Assembly: GCF_001543105.1 (NCBI RefSeq)
Contig: NZ_CP014159.1
Span: 1,488,001 to 1,552,000 of the forward strand
Length of the DNA: 64,000 nucleotides
Source of the DNA: Aerococcus christensenii
Lineage (GTDB): Bacteria; Bacillota; Bacilli; Lactobacillales; Aerococcaceae
Direction: 5' to 3'
Shown here: in pieces, positions 1 through 8,076 of the stretch
Layout: every line of letters starts with the position of its first letter
Numbering within the stretch: the first letter of the stretch is position 1
Notes under the pieces: generated by a model
What the model was told of the DNA's origin: nothing
Databases searched by the model: none
The model's input: the letters and a program-made list of their open reading frames with translations, nothing else
Made by a program: the position numbers and the translations under genes

Positions 1-1328
1 TGGAACTCGAACAAGAGGAAAGCATAAGATTTCATAATTGTTCCCTGTTCCCTGTTTATCACGGAAGTGCAAAAAACAATATAGGGATTGATAACCTTAT
101 AGAAGTGATTACGAATAAATTTTATTCATCAACACATCGAGGTCCGTCTGAACTTTGCGGAAATGTTTTCAAAATTGAATATACAAAAAAAAGACAACGT
201 CTTGCATATATACGCCTTTATAGTGGAGTACTACATTTACGAGATTCGGTTAGAGTATCAGAAAAAGAAAAAATAAAAGTTACAGAAATGTATACTTCAA
301 TAAATGGTGAATTATGTAAGATTGATAGAGCTTATTCTGGAGAAATTGTTATTTTGCAAAATGAGTTTTTGAAGTTAAATAGTGTTCTTGGAGATACAAA
401 ACTATTGCCACAGAGAAAAAAGATTGAAAATCCGCACCCTCTACTACAAACAACTGTTGAACCGAGTAAACCTGAACAGAGAGAAATGTTGCTTGATGCC
501 CTTTTGGAAATCTCAGATAGTGATCCGCTTCTACGATATTACGTGGATTCTACGACACATGAAATTATACTTTCTTTCTTAGGGAAAGTACAAATGGAAG
601 TGATTAGTGCACTGTTGCAAGAAAAGTATCATGTGGAGATAGAACTAAAAGAGCCTACAGTCATTTATATGGAGAGACCGTTAAAAAATGCAGAATATAC
701 CATTCACATCGAAGTGCCGCCAAATCCTTTCTGGGCTTCCATTGGTTTATCTGTATCACCGCTTCCGTTGGGAAGTGGAATGCAGTATGAGAGCTCGGTT
801 TCTCTTGGATACTTAAATCAATCATTTCAAAATGCAGTTATGGAAGGGATACGCTATGGTTGCGAACAAGGATTATATGGTTGGAATGTGACGGATTGTA
901 AAATCTGTTTTAAGTATGGCTTATACTATAGCCCTGTTAGTACCCCAGCAGATTTTCGGATGCTTGCTCCTATTGTATTGGAACAAGTCTTAAAAAAAGC
1001 TGGAACAGAATTGTTAGAGCCATATCTTAGTTTTAAAATTTATGCGCCACAGGAATATCTTTCACGAGCATACAACGATGCTCCTAAATATTGTGCGAAC
1101 ATCGTAGACACTCAATTGAAAAATAATGAGGTCATTCTTAGTGGAGAAATCCCTGCTCGGTGTATTCAAGAATATCGTAGTGATTTAACTTTCTTTACAA
1201 ATGGACGTAGTGTTTGTTTAACAGAGTTAAAAGGGTACCATGTTACTACCGGTGAACCTGTTTGCCAGCCCCGTCGTCCAAATAGTCGGATAGATAAAGT
1301 ACGATATATGTTCAATAAAATAACTTAG
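1..1328 (+). CDS. tet(M): Ribosomal protection tetracycline resistance protein Tet(M), 3' part
   Basis: Tet(M) is an EF-G-like GTPase that binds the ribosome and dislodges tetracycline. The reading frame is open from base 3 and gives the last 441 residues of a protein that is normally 639 long, so the GTPase G-domain motifs lie outside the window. What is present corresponds to the EF-G-like domains II to V, starting in the stretch [10 protein letters not shown] and ending MFNKIT. No internal stop or frameshift is seen. It sits directly before orf6 with no terminator between them. In Tn916, expression is raised by tetracycline through an upstream leader, which is not in view. Identification is by strong protein similarity. 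Confidence 0.97.
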   Translation, partial: ELEQEESIRFHNCSLFPVYHGSAKNNIGIDNLIEVITNKFYSSTHRGPSELCGNVFKIEYTKKRQRLAYIRLYSGVLHLRDSVRVSEKEKIKVTEMYTSINGELCKIDRAYSGEIVILQNEFLKLNSVLGDTKLLPQRKKIENPHPLLQTTVEPSKPEQREMLLDALLEISDSDPLLRYYVDSTTHEIILSFLGKVQMEVISALLQEKYHVEIELKEPTVIYMERPLKNAEYTIHIEVPPNPFWASIGLSVSPLPLGSGMQYESSVSLGYLNQSFQNAVMEGIRYGCEQGLYGWNVTDCKICFKYGLYYSPVSTPADFRMLAPIVLEQVLKKAGTELLEPYLSFKIYAPQEYLSRAYNDAPKYCANIVDTQLKNNEVILSGEIPARCIQEYRSDLTFFTNGRSVCLTELKGYHVTTGEPVCQPRRPNSRIDKVRYMFNKIT

Positions 1329-1425
1329 TGTATTTTATGTTGTTATATAAATATGGTTTCTTGTTAAATAAGATGAAATATTTTTTAATAAAGATTTGAA
1401 TTAAAGTGTAAAGGAGGAGATAGTT

Positions 1426-1614
1426 ATTATAAACTACAAGTGGATATTGTGTCCTGTATGTGGAAATAAAACACGATTAAAGATAAGGGAAGATACTGAA
1501 TTAAAAAAATTCCCCCTCTATTGTCCGAAATGCAGACAAGAAAATTTAATTGAAATAAAGCAGTTCAAAGTAACTGTGATTACAGAGCCAGACGCAAAGA
1601 CGCAGAGCCGATAA
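1426..1614 (+). CDS. Tn916 orf6-type cysteine-rich KTR protein
   Basis: A small protein of about 62 residues with two CPxC-type knuckles (CPVCGNK and CPKCRQE), which suggests a zinc ribbon. The short KTR motif lies after the first pair. The function is unknown, but the gene is constant downstream of tet(M) in Tn916 elements. It has no ATG: a strong AAGGAGG at 1411-1417 is followed 8 bases later by ATT (1426), with ATA next (1429), so a rare start codon is likely. The stop codon lies inside a terminator hairpin. No catalytic role can be assigned. Confidence 0.75.
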   Translation: MINYKWILCPVCGNKTRLKIREDTELKKFPLYCPKCRQENLIEIKQFKVTVITEPDAKTQSR

Positions 1615-1650
1615 AATGAGATTAATACAATCTCATTTTATCGGCTCTTT
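1604..1650 (+). terminator. Terminator at end of tet(M)-orf6
   Basis: A near-perfect inverted repeat of about 20 bp (AGAGCCGATAAAATGAGATT and its complement) with a short AT-rich loop, followed by TTT. The left arm overlaps the last codons of orf6. It faces orf9, which converges from the right, and probably limits read-through from tet(M). Confidence 0.8.
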
Positions 1651-1673
1651 CCGTTATGTATGGATTCTTTTAA

Positions 1674-2027
1674 TTAGTCTTCGATGTTTCTTGCTTCGTT
1701 GATACCGCTGGCTAAAGATTCCATTAAGGATAGTTCTTTGTCTGTAAAGCTATCCATGTATTTCTCTATCTGTAATCGTCGGGTGCTTTTTACCAAGTTA
1801 TTAGCAGGTAAGAAAAATTCATCAACGGAAACATGAAGTAACGATACAAGGTCATAAAGAACTTGTATGCTGGGGTGTTGCCCTTTATTTTCAATATTAG
1901 TTAAGTACCGTGGGTCAATTTCAATCAATGCTCCCACTTGTTCACGAGTTAAACCTCGTTTCAATCGAGCTTCTTTAATGGCTAAACCAAAGGCTCTAAA
2001 ATCATATTTATCTTCTTTTTTACGCAT
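1674..2027 (-). CDS. Tn916 Orf9 XRE-family repressor
   Basis: A 117-residue helix-turn-helix regulator running opposite to tet(M). The XRE fold occupies roughly residues 10-70, with the recognition region around [21 protein letters not shown]. In Tn916 this protein is proposed to repress the orf7-orf8 promoter and so hold back the xis/int and transfer genes until transcription from tet(M) interferes with it. The start ATG is preceded by GAGGTGG. It is full length and intact, so the regulatory circuit of the element looks complete. DNA-binding targets are not visible from sequence alone. Confidence 0.9.
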   Translation of the reverse strand: MRKKEDKYDFRAFGLAIKEARLKRGLTREQVGALIEIDPRYLTNIENKGQHPSIQVLYDLVSLLHVSVDEFFLPANNLVKSTRRLQIEKYMDSFTDKELSLMESLASGINEARNIED

Positions 2028-2531
2028 AGTAGACCACCTCTATACATTTTATTGTTCCTACTGAATTAAAAACAGGTATAGAAAAACGTGTTATATGGTT
2101 TATAGGTTTATATTTAATAAAAAGCACTACTAAACGCCAATAAAAAAAACCGTTATATGGTAGTGCTATTTACGCTGTTAAAATATTGTATATTACTTCC
2201 AAATGGCGGTTTGTTGGAGGTCAACGTCGCCATGAAGTACATCATATACAATAAATTTCCTTACATTGGGTTCTTGTCAAAAAAAGTCGTCTATCTGCAA
2301 TAGATAAGTACGTCCACCAATGTGGTTTTATAAATCATATAGATAGAATAACAGAAGCATGTAAACAGAGAAATAAATCTGTTTATATGCTTTTTTGGCT
2401 ATTCAGAACTTTTTTACAAAGTTTATTTATCAGTAATGCAACAAATCCCCCTTTCACATTGGGACTAAGAGTGAAAGGAGATAAACGAGCAAGGCTCACT
2501 TCCTTTCCTAGACAGAAAGGGGGTGAGAAAC
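2028..2531. other. Tn916 control region between orf9 and orf7
   Basis: About 500 bases with no convincing gene. It holds an inverted repeat AGCACTAC (2123-2130) with GTAGTGCT (2160-2167) and further right a strong terminator hairpin. By position it carries the opposed promoters of orf9 and orf7. Small open frames here overlap the orf7 start and are not supported. Confidence 0.6.
2353..2398 (+). terminator. Hairpin terminator upstream of orf7
   Basis: AAGCAT and TAAACAGA pair with TCTGTTTA and ATGCTTTTTT across an 8-base loop, giving a long stem ending in a T-run. It would stop rightward transcripts before orf7. In Tn916 such structures are thought to be passed only when tetracycline raises transcription. 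Confidence 0.75.
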
Positions 2532-2954
2532 ATGAAACCATCTTCTTTTCAGACCACAATAGAAAATCAGTTTGACTATATCTGTAAACGTGCTATGGAA
2601 GACGAGCGAAAGAATTATATGCTTTATCTTTCAAGGATTGCAAAGCGTGAGGTGTCCTTTTCGGATGTTGGCGATTATCTTGTTAGCCAGTTTGCGACAA
2701 CAGATAACTATTCAACTGACTTTCAGATTTTTACACTCAATGGGTTATCAGTAGGCGTTGAAAATGATTTGTTGAGTGAAGCATTACGTGAGTTGCCAGA
2801 CAAGAAACGTGAAATTCTACTGCTGTTTTACTTTATGGACATGAGCGATTCAGAAATTGCAGACCTGTTGAAATTGAACCGTTCTACTGTCTATCGGCAT
2901 AGAACCAGTGGACTAGCCTTAATTAAAAAGTTTATGGAGGAATTTGAAGAATGA
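2532..2954 (+). CDS. Tn916 Orf7 sigma-70-like regulator
   Basis: A 140-residue protein with a C-terminal sigma region 4-like helix-turn-helix (residues about 85-135, LRELPDKKREILLLFYF then SDSEIADLLKLNRSTVYRHR). In Tn916 Orf7 and Orf8 are proposed positive regulators that feed transcription into xis, int and, in the circular form, the transfer genes. The ATG at 2532 is chosen because AAGGGGGTG lies about 7 bases upstream; a GTG at 2523 overlaps that ribosome site. Its stop overlaps the orf8 start (ATGA), so the two are translationally coupled. Intact. Confidence 0.9.
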   Translation: MKPSSFQTTIENQFDYICKRAMEDERKNYMLYLSRIAKREVSFSDVGDYLVSQFATTDNYSTDFQIFTLNGLSVGVENDLLSEALRELPDKKREILLLFYFMDMSDSEIADLLKLNRSTVYRHRTSGLALIKKFMEEFEE

Positions 2955-3181
2955 AAACACAATATCCTATGATTCCCTTTCCTCTCATTGTAAAGGCAAC
3001 AGATGGCGATACCGAAGCGATTAACCAGATTCTACATCATTACAGAGGGTACATAACGAAGCGTTCCCTACGACTTATGAAAGATGAATATGGCAATCAA
3101 AGTATGGTCGTTGATGAAGTCTTACGTGGAAGAATGGAAACCAGACTGATTACAAAGATTTTGTCATTTGAAATTAAGTAA
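2951..3181 (+). CDS. Tn916 Orf8 helix-turn-helix regulator
   Basis: A 76-residue protein of the helix-turn-helix family found after orf7 in all Tn916 relatives. The N-terminal PLIVKATDGDTEAINQIL resembles the helical region at the start of small sigma-like factors. It overlaps orf7 by four bases and is followed by an inverted repeat (GGAAGCGTG at 3200, CACGCTTCC at 3220). It is proposed to act with Orf7 in activating excision and transfer genes. Full length; biochemical function is not established from sequence. Confidence 0.88.
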   Translation: MKTQYPMIPFPLIVKATDGDTEAINQILHHYRGYITKRSLRLMKDEYGNQSMVVDEVLRGRMETRLITKILSFEIK

Positions 3182-3641
3182 TATCCTCTCTCCTTTCGTG
3201 GAAGCGTGCTAAACCATTCCACGCTTCCCGAACAGGGAGGTTTGTTATTCCACCAAAGCATATTGAGCTTTCAATGTGTTTTGATAGGCTAACGAGCCAT
3301 TGTTCTTTGAAAACTGAATAAAAGTAATCGAATACGTTTCGATAAGAAAAGAGCCAACGGAACTAACCGCCATGACCTATCTTATAAAGATAGCGAGCGA
3401 TTCATGTTAGTGATCCGAGAAGCAATCTTTAGCAGGATTGCCTGCAACGACATTCTTATCGTGATAATGATACTCCCATACAGTCAATAGTCCGAGCGTG
3501 ATAAAACCGTCGCAGGCAATGAGTATGGCTACATGAGAACCATGCAGGGGTGGAACTCCCGTGAGCTTTGCTAAAGCTGTTCGATTGCTGGTAAAACAAC
3601 TTTTATGAAATCCAAATAAGTGATTTGGAAAGGAGGATTTT
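3182..3641. other. Tn916 spacer between orf8 and xis
   Basis: A 460-base stretch containing a 9-bp hairpin (3200-3228) and several short dyads, but no well-supported plus-strand gene. It corresponds to the Tn916 interval where orf10 is mapped. It is dense in small inverted repeats such as TATCTT/AAGATA near 3378, so a structured RNA or Xis-binding region is possible. Confidence 0.4.
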
Positions 3642-3658
3642 ATGAAGCAGACTGACAT
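3407..3658 (-). CDS. Doubtful minus-strand frame (possibly the annotated orf10 of Tn916)
   Basis: An 83-residue open frame on the minus strand that overlaps the first codons of xis. It is rich in Ser, His and Cys, shows no recognisable domain and has no clear ribosome site. It is listed because a gene called orf10 is mapped in this interval of Tn916 and some annotations contain this translation; coding status is uncertain and I would not build on it. Confidence 0.25.
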
Positions 3659-3845
3659 TCCTATTTGGGAACGTTATACCCTAACCATTGAAGAAGCGTC
3701 AAAATATTTTCGTATTGGCGAAAACAAGCTACGACGCTTGGCAGAGGAAAATAAAAATGCAAATTGGCTGATTATGAATGGCAATCGTATTCAGATTAAA
3801 CGAAAACAATTTGAAAAAATTATAGATACATTGGACGCAATCTAG
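3642..3845 (+). CDS. xis: Excisionase Xis of Tn916
   Basis: A 67-residue winged-helix excisionase of the Tn916 type. The DNA-binding helix is in [20 protein letters not shown], followed by a basic wing ([15 protein letters not shown]). In Tn916 it binds near the transposon ends and promotes excision by Int. A strong GGAAAGGAGG lies just upstream of the ATG. It is 81 bases before int and in the same direction, the usual arrangement. Intact and full length. Confidence 0.96.
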
Positions 3846-3926
3846 CGTCGCCAAAGGGTCTTGTATATGATAAAATAGTATTAAGTCGTATCAAGGCTCT
3901 TTCCATAAAGGAAAGGAGCAAATGCC

Positions 3927-5144
3927 ATGTCAGAAAAAAGACGTGACAATAAAGGTCGAATCTTAAAGACTGGAGAGAGCCAACGAAAAGACGGAAGATA
4001 CTTATACAAATATATAGATTCATTTGGAGAACCGCAATTTGTTTACTCGTGGAAACTTGTGGCTACAGACCGAGTACCAGCAGGAAAGCGTGATTGTATC
4101 TCACTTAGAGAGAAAATCGCAGAGTTACAGAAAGACATTCATGATGGTATTGATGTTGTAGGAAAGAAAATGACACTCTGCCAGCTTTACGCAAAACAGA
4201 ACGCTCAAAGACCAAAGGTTAGAAAAAACACTGAAACTGGACGCAAATATCTTATGGATATTTTGAAGAAAGACAAGTTAGGTGTAAGAAGTATTGACAG
4301 TATTAAGCCATCAGACGCTAAAGAATGGGCTATTAGAATGAGTGAAAATGGTTATGCTTATCAAACCATCAATAACTACAAACGTTCTTTAAAGGCTTCA
4401 TTCTATATTGCTATACAAGATGATTGTGTTCGGAAGAATCCATTTGACTTTCAACTGAAAGCAGTTCTTGATGATGATACTGTCCCTAAGACCGTACTAA
4501 CAGAAGAACAGGAAGAAAAACTGTTAGCCTTTGCAAAAGCTGATAAAACCTACAGCAAAAATTATGATGAAATTCTGATACTCTTAAAAACAGGTCTTCG
4601 TATTTCAGAGTTTGGTGGTTTGACACTTCCAGATTTAGATTTTGAGAATCGTCTTGTCAATATAGACCATCAGCTATTGAGAGATACTGAAATTGGGTAC
4701 TACATTGAAACACCAAAGACCAAAAGTGGCGAACGTCAAGTTCCTATGGTTGAAGAAGCCTATCAAGCATTTAAGCGAGTGTTAGCGAATCGAAAGAATG
4801 ATAAGCGTGTTGAGATTGATGGATATAGTGATTTCCTCTTTCTTAATAGAAAGAACTATCCAAAAGTGGCAAGTGATTACAACGGCATGATGAAAGGTCT
4901 TGTTAAGAAATACAATAAGTATAACGAGGATAAATTGCCACACATCACTCCACATAGTTTGCGACATACATTCTGTACCAACTATGCAAATGCAGGAATG
5001 AATCCAAAGGCATTACAGTACATTATGGGACATGCTAATATAGCCATGACGCTGAACTATTACGCACATGCAACATTCGATTCTGCAATGGCAGAAATGA
5101 AACGCTTGAATAAAGAGAAGCAACAGGAGCGTCTTGTTGCTTAG
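3927..5144 (+). CDS. int: Tyrosine recombinase Int of Tn916
   Basis: A 405-residue tyrosine recombinase that cuts and joins the transposon ends. The first ~75 residues are the arm-type DNA-binding domain, then the SAM-like core-binding domain (~80-175) and the catalytic domain (~190-390). Catalytic residues are visible: Arg in KTGLRISEF, His-x-x-Arg in TPHSLRHTFCTNY, His in MGHANIAMTLNYY and the Tyr nucleophile in that last motif. It starts at ATG 3927 after AAAGGAAAGGAGC. It is full length with no disruption, so with xis the recombination module is complete. Confidence 0.97.
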   Translation: MSEKRRDNKGRILKTGESQRKDGRYLYKYIDSFGEPQFVYSWKLVATDRVPAGKRDCISLREKIAELQKDIHDGIDVVGKKMTLCQLYAKQNAQRPKVRKNTETGRKYLMDILKKDKLGVRSIDSIKPSDAKEWAIRMSENGYAYQTINNYKRSLKASFYIAIQDDCVRKNPFDFQLKAVLDDDTVPKTVLTEEQEEKLLAFAKADKTYSKNYDEILILLKTGLRISEFGGLTLPDLDFENRLVNIDHQLLRDTEIGYYIETPKTKSGERQVPMVEEAYQAFKRVLANRKNDKRVEIDGYSDFLFLNRKNYPKVASDYNGMMKGLVKKYNKYNEDKLPHITPHSLRHTFCTNYANAGMNPKALQYIMGHANIAMTLNYYAHATFDSAMAEMKRLNKEKQQERLVA

Positions 5145-5156
5145 TAGTACAAATGA

Positions 5157-5178
5157 ATTTACTACTTATTTACCACTT
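5157..5178 (+). repeat. Tandem Int arm-binding repeats (DR2-type) near the Tn916 right end
   Basis: ATTTACTACTT is followed immediately by ATTTACCACTT, two 11-bp direct repeats with one difference, 12 bases after the int stop. Tn916 Int is known to bind such DR2 repeats near both transposon ends with its N-terminal domain. They confirm that the true right end is close. Confidence 0.75.
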
Positions 5179-5347
5179 CTGACAGCTAAGACATGAGGAA
5201 ATATGCAAAGAAACGTGAAGTATCTTCCTACAGTAAAAATACTCGAAAGCACATAGAATAAGGCTTTACGAGCATTTAAGAAAATATAAAAAGATAATTA
5301 GAAATTTATACTTTGTTTAATTTAAAATTTAACTTGAAAATTTTTAC

Positions 5348-5376
5348 TTGCCTGCTTGTAGTTTTTTGCCTATAAT
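5348..5376 (+). promoter_or_regulatory. Promoter of queT
   Basis: TTGCCT (5348-5353) and a perfect TATAAT (5371-5376) are separated by 17 bases. The -35 box lies within a few bases of the transposon boundary, so the -35 or its upstream DNA may have been rebuilt by the insertion. It drives the riboswitch leader and queT. Confidence 0.7.
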
Positions 5377-5396
5377 TATTTTCGTTGTTTGAACAA

Positions 5397-5475
5397 CCTG
5401 CAATTCTTCAGTGGATTCAGCCACTCTAAGTCCTTTGGTTGCAGTAAGAAAATAAGTCACACTTATTTAAAGGAG
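5397..5475 (+). ncRNA. Putative preQ1-II (COG4708-type) riboswitch
   Basis: The leader of queT can form an H-type pseudoknot. CCTGCAA (5397-5403) pairs with TTGCAG (5439-5444), an internal hairpin AGTGG/CCACT lies at 5410-5425, and a hairpin AATAAGT/ACTTATT at 5451-5467 sits just before the ribosome site AAAGGAG (5469-5475). TCCTTT (5431-5436) inside the first loop is complementary to that ribosome site. Sequestering the ribosome site in a pseudoknot after an extra hairpin is the plan of preQ1-II riboswitches, which control queT genes in lactic acid bacteria. Class assignment is inference; the AT-rich last stem differs from the pneumococcal example. Confidence 0.55.
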
Positions 5476-5483
5476 AGAAAGTT

Positions 5484-6023
5484 ATGAATAAGAGTAGATG
5501 TTGTGAGAATCGTGAAGCTTATGGTTTGGCTTTGTCAGGTGTAATAGCAGCTTTATATATCGTGTTGACGCTGGCTTTTGCGCCCTTGTCTTTTGGACCT
5601 CTTCAGTTTCGGCTGTCGGAAGGTTTGAACTTTTTGGCTTTATATAACAAACGCTACGTGTATGCCATGACTGTGGGCGTTTTCATCGTGAATTATTTTG
5701 CCTTCGGAATGTGGGATATGATCGTTGGGAGTTTAGGGACTTATGTCTTTTTAAGTTTGGGACGTTACCTAGCGAAGAAAGCTGCGGAGGCTGTGGAGAA
5801 GATGCCACGTTTAGCCAAGTGGAGCTTAGGGATTCAGTATGCTGTCCTCTTGATTATCTTTTCGCTTTCCATGTTTACGATTGCTGGCTTGATCATTTTT
5901 CTAGGAGCAGAGGAAGCTTTTTGGCCCCTCTACTGGACCTTAGCCGCTTCTGAGGCAGTTGCTATGGGCTTAGGTGGACTCCTTGTTTATCCGATCGCTC
6001 GGCGGTTTGATTTTAGTAAGTAA
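5484..6023 (+). CDS. queT: Queuosine precursor transporter QueT
   Basis: A 179-residue integral membrane protein of the QueT family (COG4708), the substrate-binding S component of an ECF importer for a queuosine precursor such as preQ1. About six hydrophobic segments are visible, with conserved family-like stretches FGPLQFRLSEGLNFLALYN and GMWDMIVGSLGTY. The energising EcfA/EcfT subunits are not in the window. It starts at ATG 5484, 8 bases after AAAGGAG, and the leader carries a candidate preQ1 riboswitch, which supports the assignment. It is monocistronic, closed by a terminator. Confidence 0.88.
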   Translation: MNKSRCCENREAYGLALSGVIAALYIVLTLAFAPLSFGPLQFRLSEGLNFLALYNKRYVYAMTVGVFIVNYFAFGMWDMIVGSLGTYVFLSLGRYLAKKAAEAVEKMPRLAKWSLGIQYAVLLIIFSLSMFTIAGLIIFLGAEEAFWPLYWTLAASEAVAMGLGGLLVYPIARRFDFSK

Positions 6024-6057
6024 GCCTGAAATACCATTGAGAAATAAATGAATAGAG

Positions 6058-6089
6058 ACACACTTTCTTTGGAAGGTGTGTTTTTTTTG
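6058..6089 (+). terminator. Terminator after queT
   Basis: ACACACTTTC pairs with GAAGGTGTGT (one wobble) over a TTTG loop and is followed by eight T residues. A clear intrinsic terminator. Confidence 0.9.
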
Positions 6090-6189
6090 TTTAGAGAGAG
6101 GGGGTTTTTGGCTGGATGAAATTTTAGAGGAATTTGTGTATGCGGATAGACTTCTGTTATAATGGAAGTTATTGAAGGGAGCGGACAGC

Positions 6190-7989
6190 ATGACTTTAGA
6201 AGAAGCCTTGGAGGAACATTTCGGATATAAAGCCTTTCGTTCCGGGCAAAAAGAACTCATTGAAGGCATCCTGTCTGAACGTGATGTGTTGGGGATCCTG
6301 CCAACAGGTGGGGGTAAATCGATCTGCTATCAACTGCCTGCGCTATTATTGGAGGGGCTGACAGTCGTGGTGTCTCCCTTGATCTCTCTGATGAAAGATC
6401 AGGTAGATAGTCTCAGAGAGCATGGAATAGGGAGTGCCTTTATCAATTCTTCCTTAGAAGGGAAGGCTTATTTCGACGTGGTTCAGCAAGTTCGCTGTGG
6501 AGAGATTAAGCTCTTGTATGTGGCGCCAGAGCGGTTGAACACGCCACACTTCCTTACTTTGATGCAGGAGGTCAAGATTCGGCAAGTGGCTGTGGATGAG
6601 GCTCACTGTGTGTCACAGTGGGGTCATGACTTCCGCCAAGCTTACCGTCAGATCGCTGGCTTTATTCAGTCACTTCCCTATCGGCCGATTATTTCTGCTT
6701 TTACAGCAACAGCCACCCAGCGTGTGCAGAAGGATATTGTCGACCAGCTGCAGTTAAATCATCCGCTCATCCGAGTGAATTCCTTCGATCGGCCAAACTT
6801 ACAGTGGCTGGTGGAAGAACCTGCTGATAAGAAGAAAGCTTTGTTAGACTGCTTGAATCCAGAAGAATCGACCATTATCTATGCTTCCTCACGTAAGCAA
6901 GTCGACAAGCTTCAGACTTACCTGGCGGAGAAGGGCTATGCGGTGTGTGCCTACCATGCCGGTCTGTCAGCAGAAGCGCGAGAAAAAGCTCAGAACCAGT
7001 TTATTTATGAAAAAGCGAATATTATCGTGGCAACGAATGCTTTCGGGATGGGAATCGATAAGCCGGATGTGCGGGCAGTCATCCACTACAATCTTCCCAC
7101 CAACCTCGAGTCTTATTACCAAGAGGCGGGGCGGGCTGGAAGGGACGGCTTGTCGGCAACTGCTCGCCTTTTCTATTCGCCAGCGGACATTATCACCTGC
7201 AAGCTCCTTATCCAGGAGAGCTGTGAGCCGACTGTTCATGAGCGACTAGAGGCCATGATTCAATACGCGAATTGTGCAACCTGCTTAAGGCAGCGCCTTC
7301 TCGCTTATTTTGGGGAAGAAATGACAGGACCTTGTGGCAATTGCTCGTCTTGCTTGGGAGTCTTTAAGCGGCAGGATGCCACCCGACATGCTCAGATGAT
7401 TCTCTCCTGTTTAGTCAGAATGCGGCAGGCTTATGGGATGACCCTCTTGACGGAGGTCTTAAAGGGAAGAAAACAACAAAAAATTCGGGACAAGGGTTTT
7501 GACCGCTTGTCCACTTATGGCGTGATGAAGACCGTCCCTGAGAAAACGATTAAACAAATTATCGCCCAATTGATTGGCCAGGGTTACCTCGCTTTGAATA
7601 GTCACAAGGGGTTGATCGTTCAAGAGCAGGCTCTTTCCCTGTTGAGAGGGGAAGCCAAGCTCTGGGTGAAGGCTTCGACCTATGCTTCTCAATCCAACCT
7701 ACAAACGGAGAGGGGATCTGTTGCTTCTACTGGAGACTCGACATTTGGTTTGTCGGAGGCAGATCAGGAACTCTATGAAGGCTTGCGGGAATTGCGAGGA
7801 GACTTAGCTGATGAAGAAGGGGTGCCTGCCTATATTGTGTTCAATAACCAGAGTTTATTGGAGATGGTAGAGGAAAAACCGACAAGCTATGGGGACTTCT
7901 TAGAGATTTCAGGGGTAGGTCGTGTAAAAGCCGACAAGTATGCGGATGTTTTTTGTGAATTTATTGAAGATTTTGTGGCGACTGTCTAG
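6190..7989 (+). CDS. recQ: ATP-dependent DNA helicase RecQ
   Basis: A 599-residue superfamily 2 helicase that unwinds DNA 3' to 5' in recombinational repair. Motif I TGGGKS is near residue 40, the DEAH box is in VDEAHCVSQWGHDFR near 135, and motif VI is YQEAGRAGRDG. A cysteine cluster near 360-385 (CATCLRQR, CGNCSSC) forms the RecQ zinc site, followed by the winged-helix RQC region and a C-terminal HRDC domain (last ~75 residues). ATG 6190 is chosen because AAGGGAG precedes it; a TTG at 6172 would include that site. It is followed by truB without a terminator. Confidence 0.95.
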   Translation: MTLEEALEEHFGYKAFRSGQKELIEGILSERDVLGILPTGGGKSICYQLPALLLEGLTVVVSPLISLMKDQVDSLREHGIGSAFINSSLEGKAYFDVVQQVRCGEIKLLYVAPERLNTPHFLTLMQEVKIRQVAVDEAHCVSQWGHDFRQAYRQIAGFIQSLPYRPIISAFTATATQRVQKDIVDQLQLNHPLIRVNSFDRPNLQWLVEEPADKKKALLDCLNPEESTIIYASSRKQVDKLQTYLAEKGYAVCAYHAGLSAEAREKAQNQFIYEKANIIVATNAFGMGIDKPDVRAVIHYNLPTNLESYYQEAGRAGRDGLSATARLFYSPADIITCKLLIQESCEPTVHERLEAMIQYANCATCLRQRLLAYFGEEMTGPCGNCSSCLGVFKRQDATRHAQMILSCLVRMRQAYGMTLLTEVLKGRKQQKIRDKGFDRLSTYGVMKTVPEKTIKQIIAQLIGQGYLALNSHKGLIVQEQALSLLRGEAKLWVKASTYASQSNLQTERGSVASTGDSTFGLSEADQELYEGLRELRGDLADEEGVPAYIVFNNQSLLEMVEEKPTSYGDFLEISGVGRVKADKYADVFCEFIEDFVATV

Positions 7990-8076
7990 CTCAGGCGTGA
8001 TGGCATGAGGGCGTGACCTAGTGAGCACGGGTTGAGCGCATGGACAGGGCTTTTAGGGAAAGAAGAGGTAGAAGAG

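Larger units (their letters stand above)
1..5340 (+). mobile_element. Right portion of a Tn916-family conjugative transposon
   Basis: The order tet(M), orf6, orf9 (reverse), orf7, orf8, xis, int is the regulatory and recombination end of Tn916. Protein sequences match my memory of Tn916 throughout. The element enters the window inside tet(M), and its conjugation module must lie to the left. The right boundary is approximate (about 5320-5345): the int-proximal arm repeats and an AT-rich tail with TTTATACTTT lie before it, and host promoter sequence starts at 5348. The integrase and excisionase are both intact, so the element may still be mobile. Confidence 0.95.

Noticed and set aside
3407..3658. 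Structured RNA in the orf8-xis spacer
   Set aside because: Several small dyads exist but no known RNA family pattern; kept only as a note in the spacer entry.
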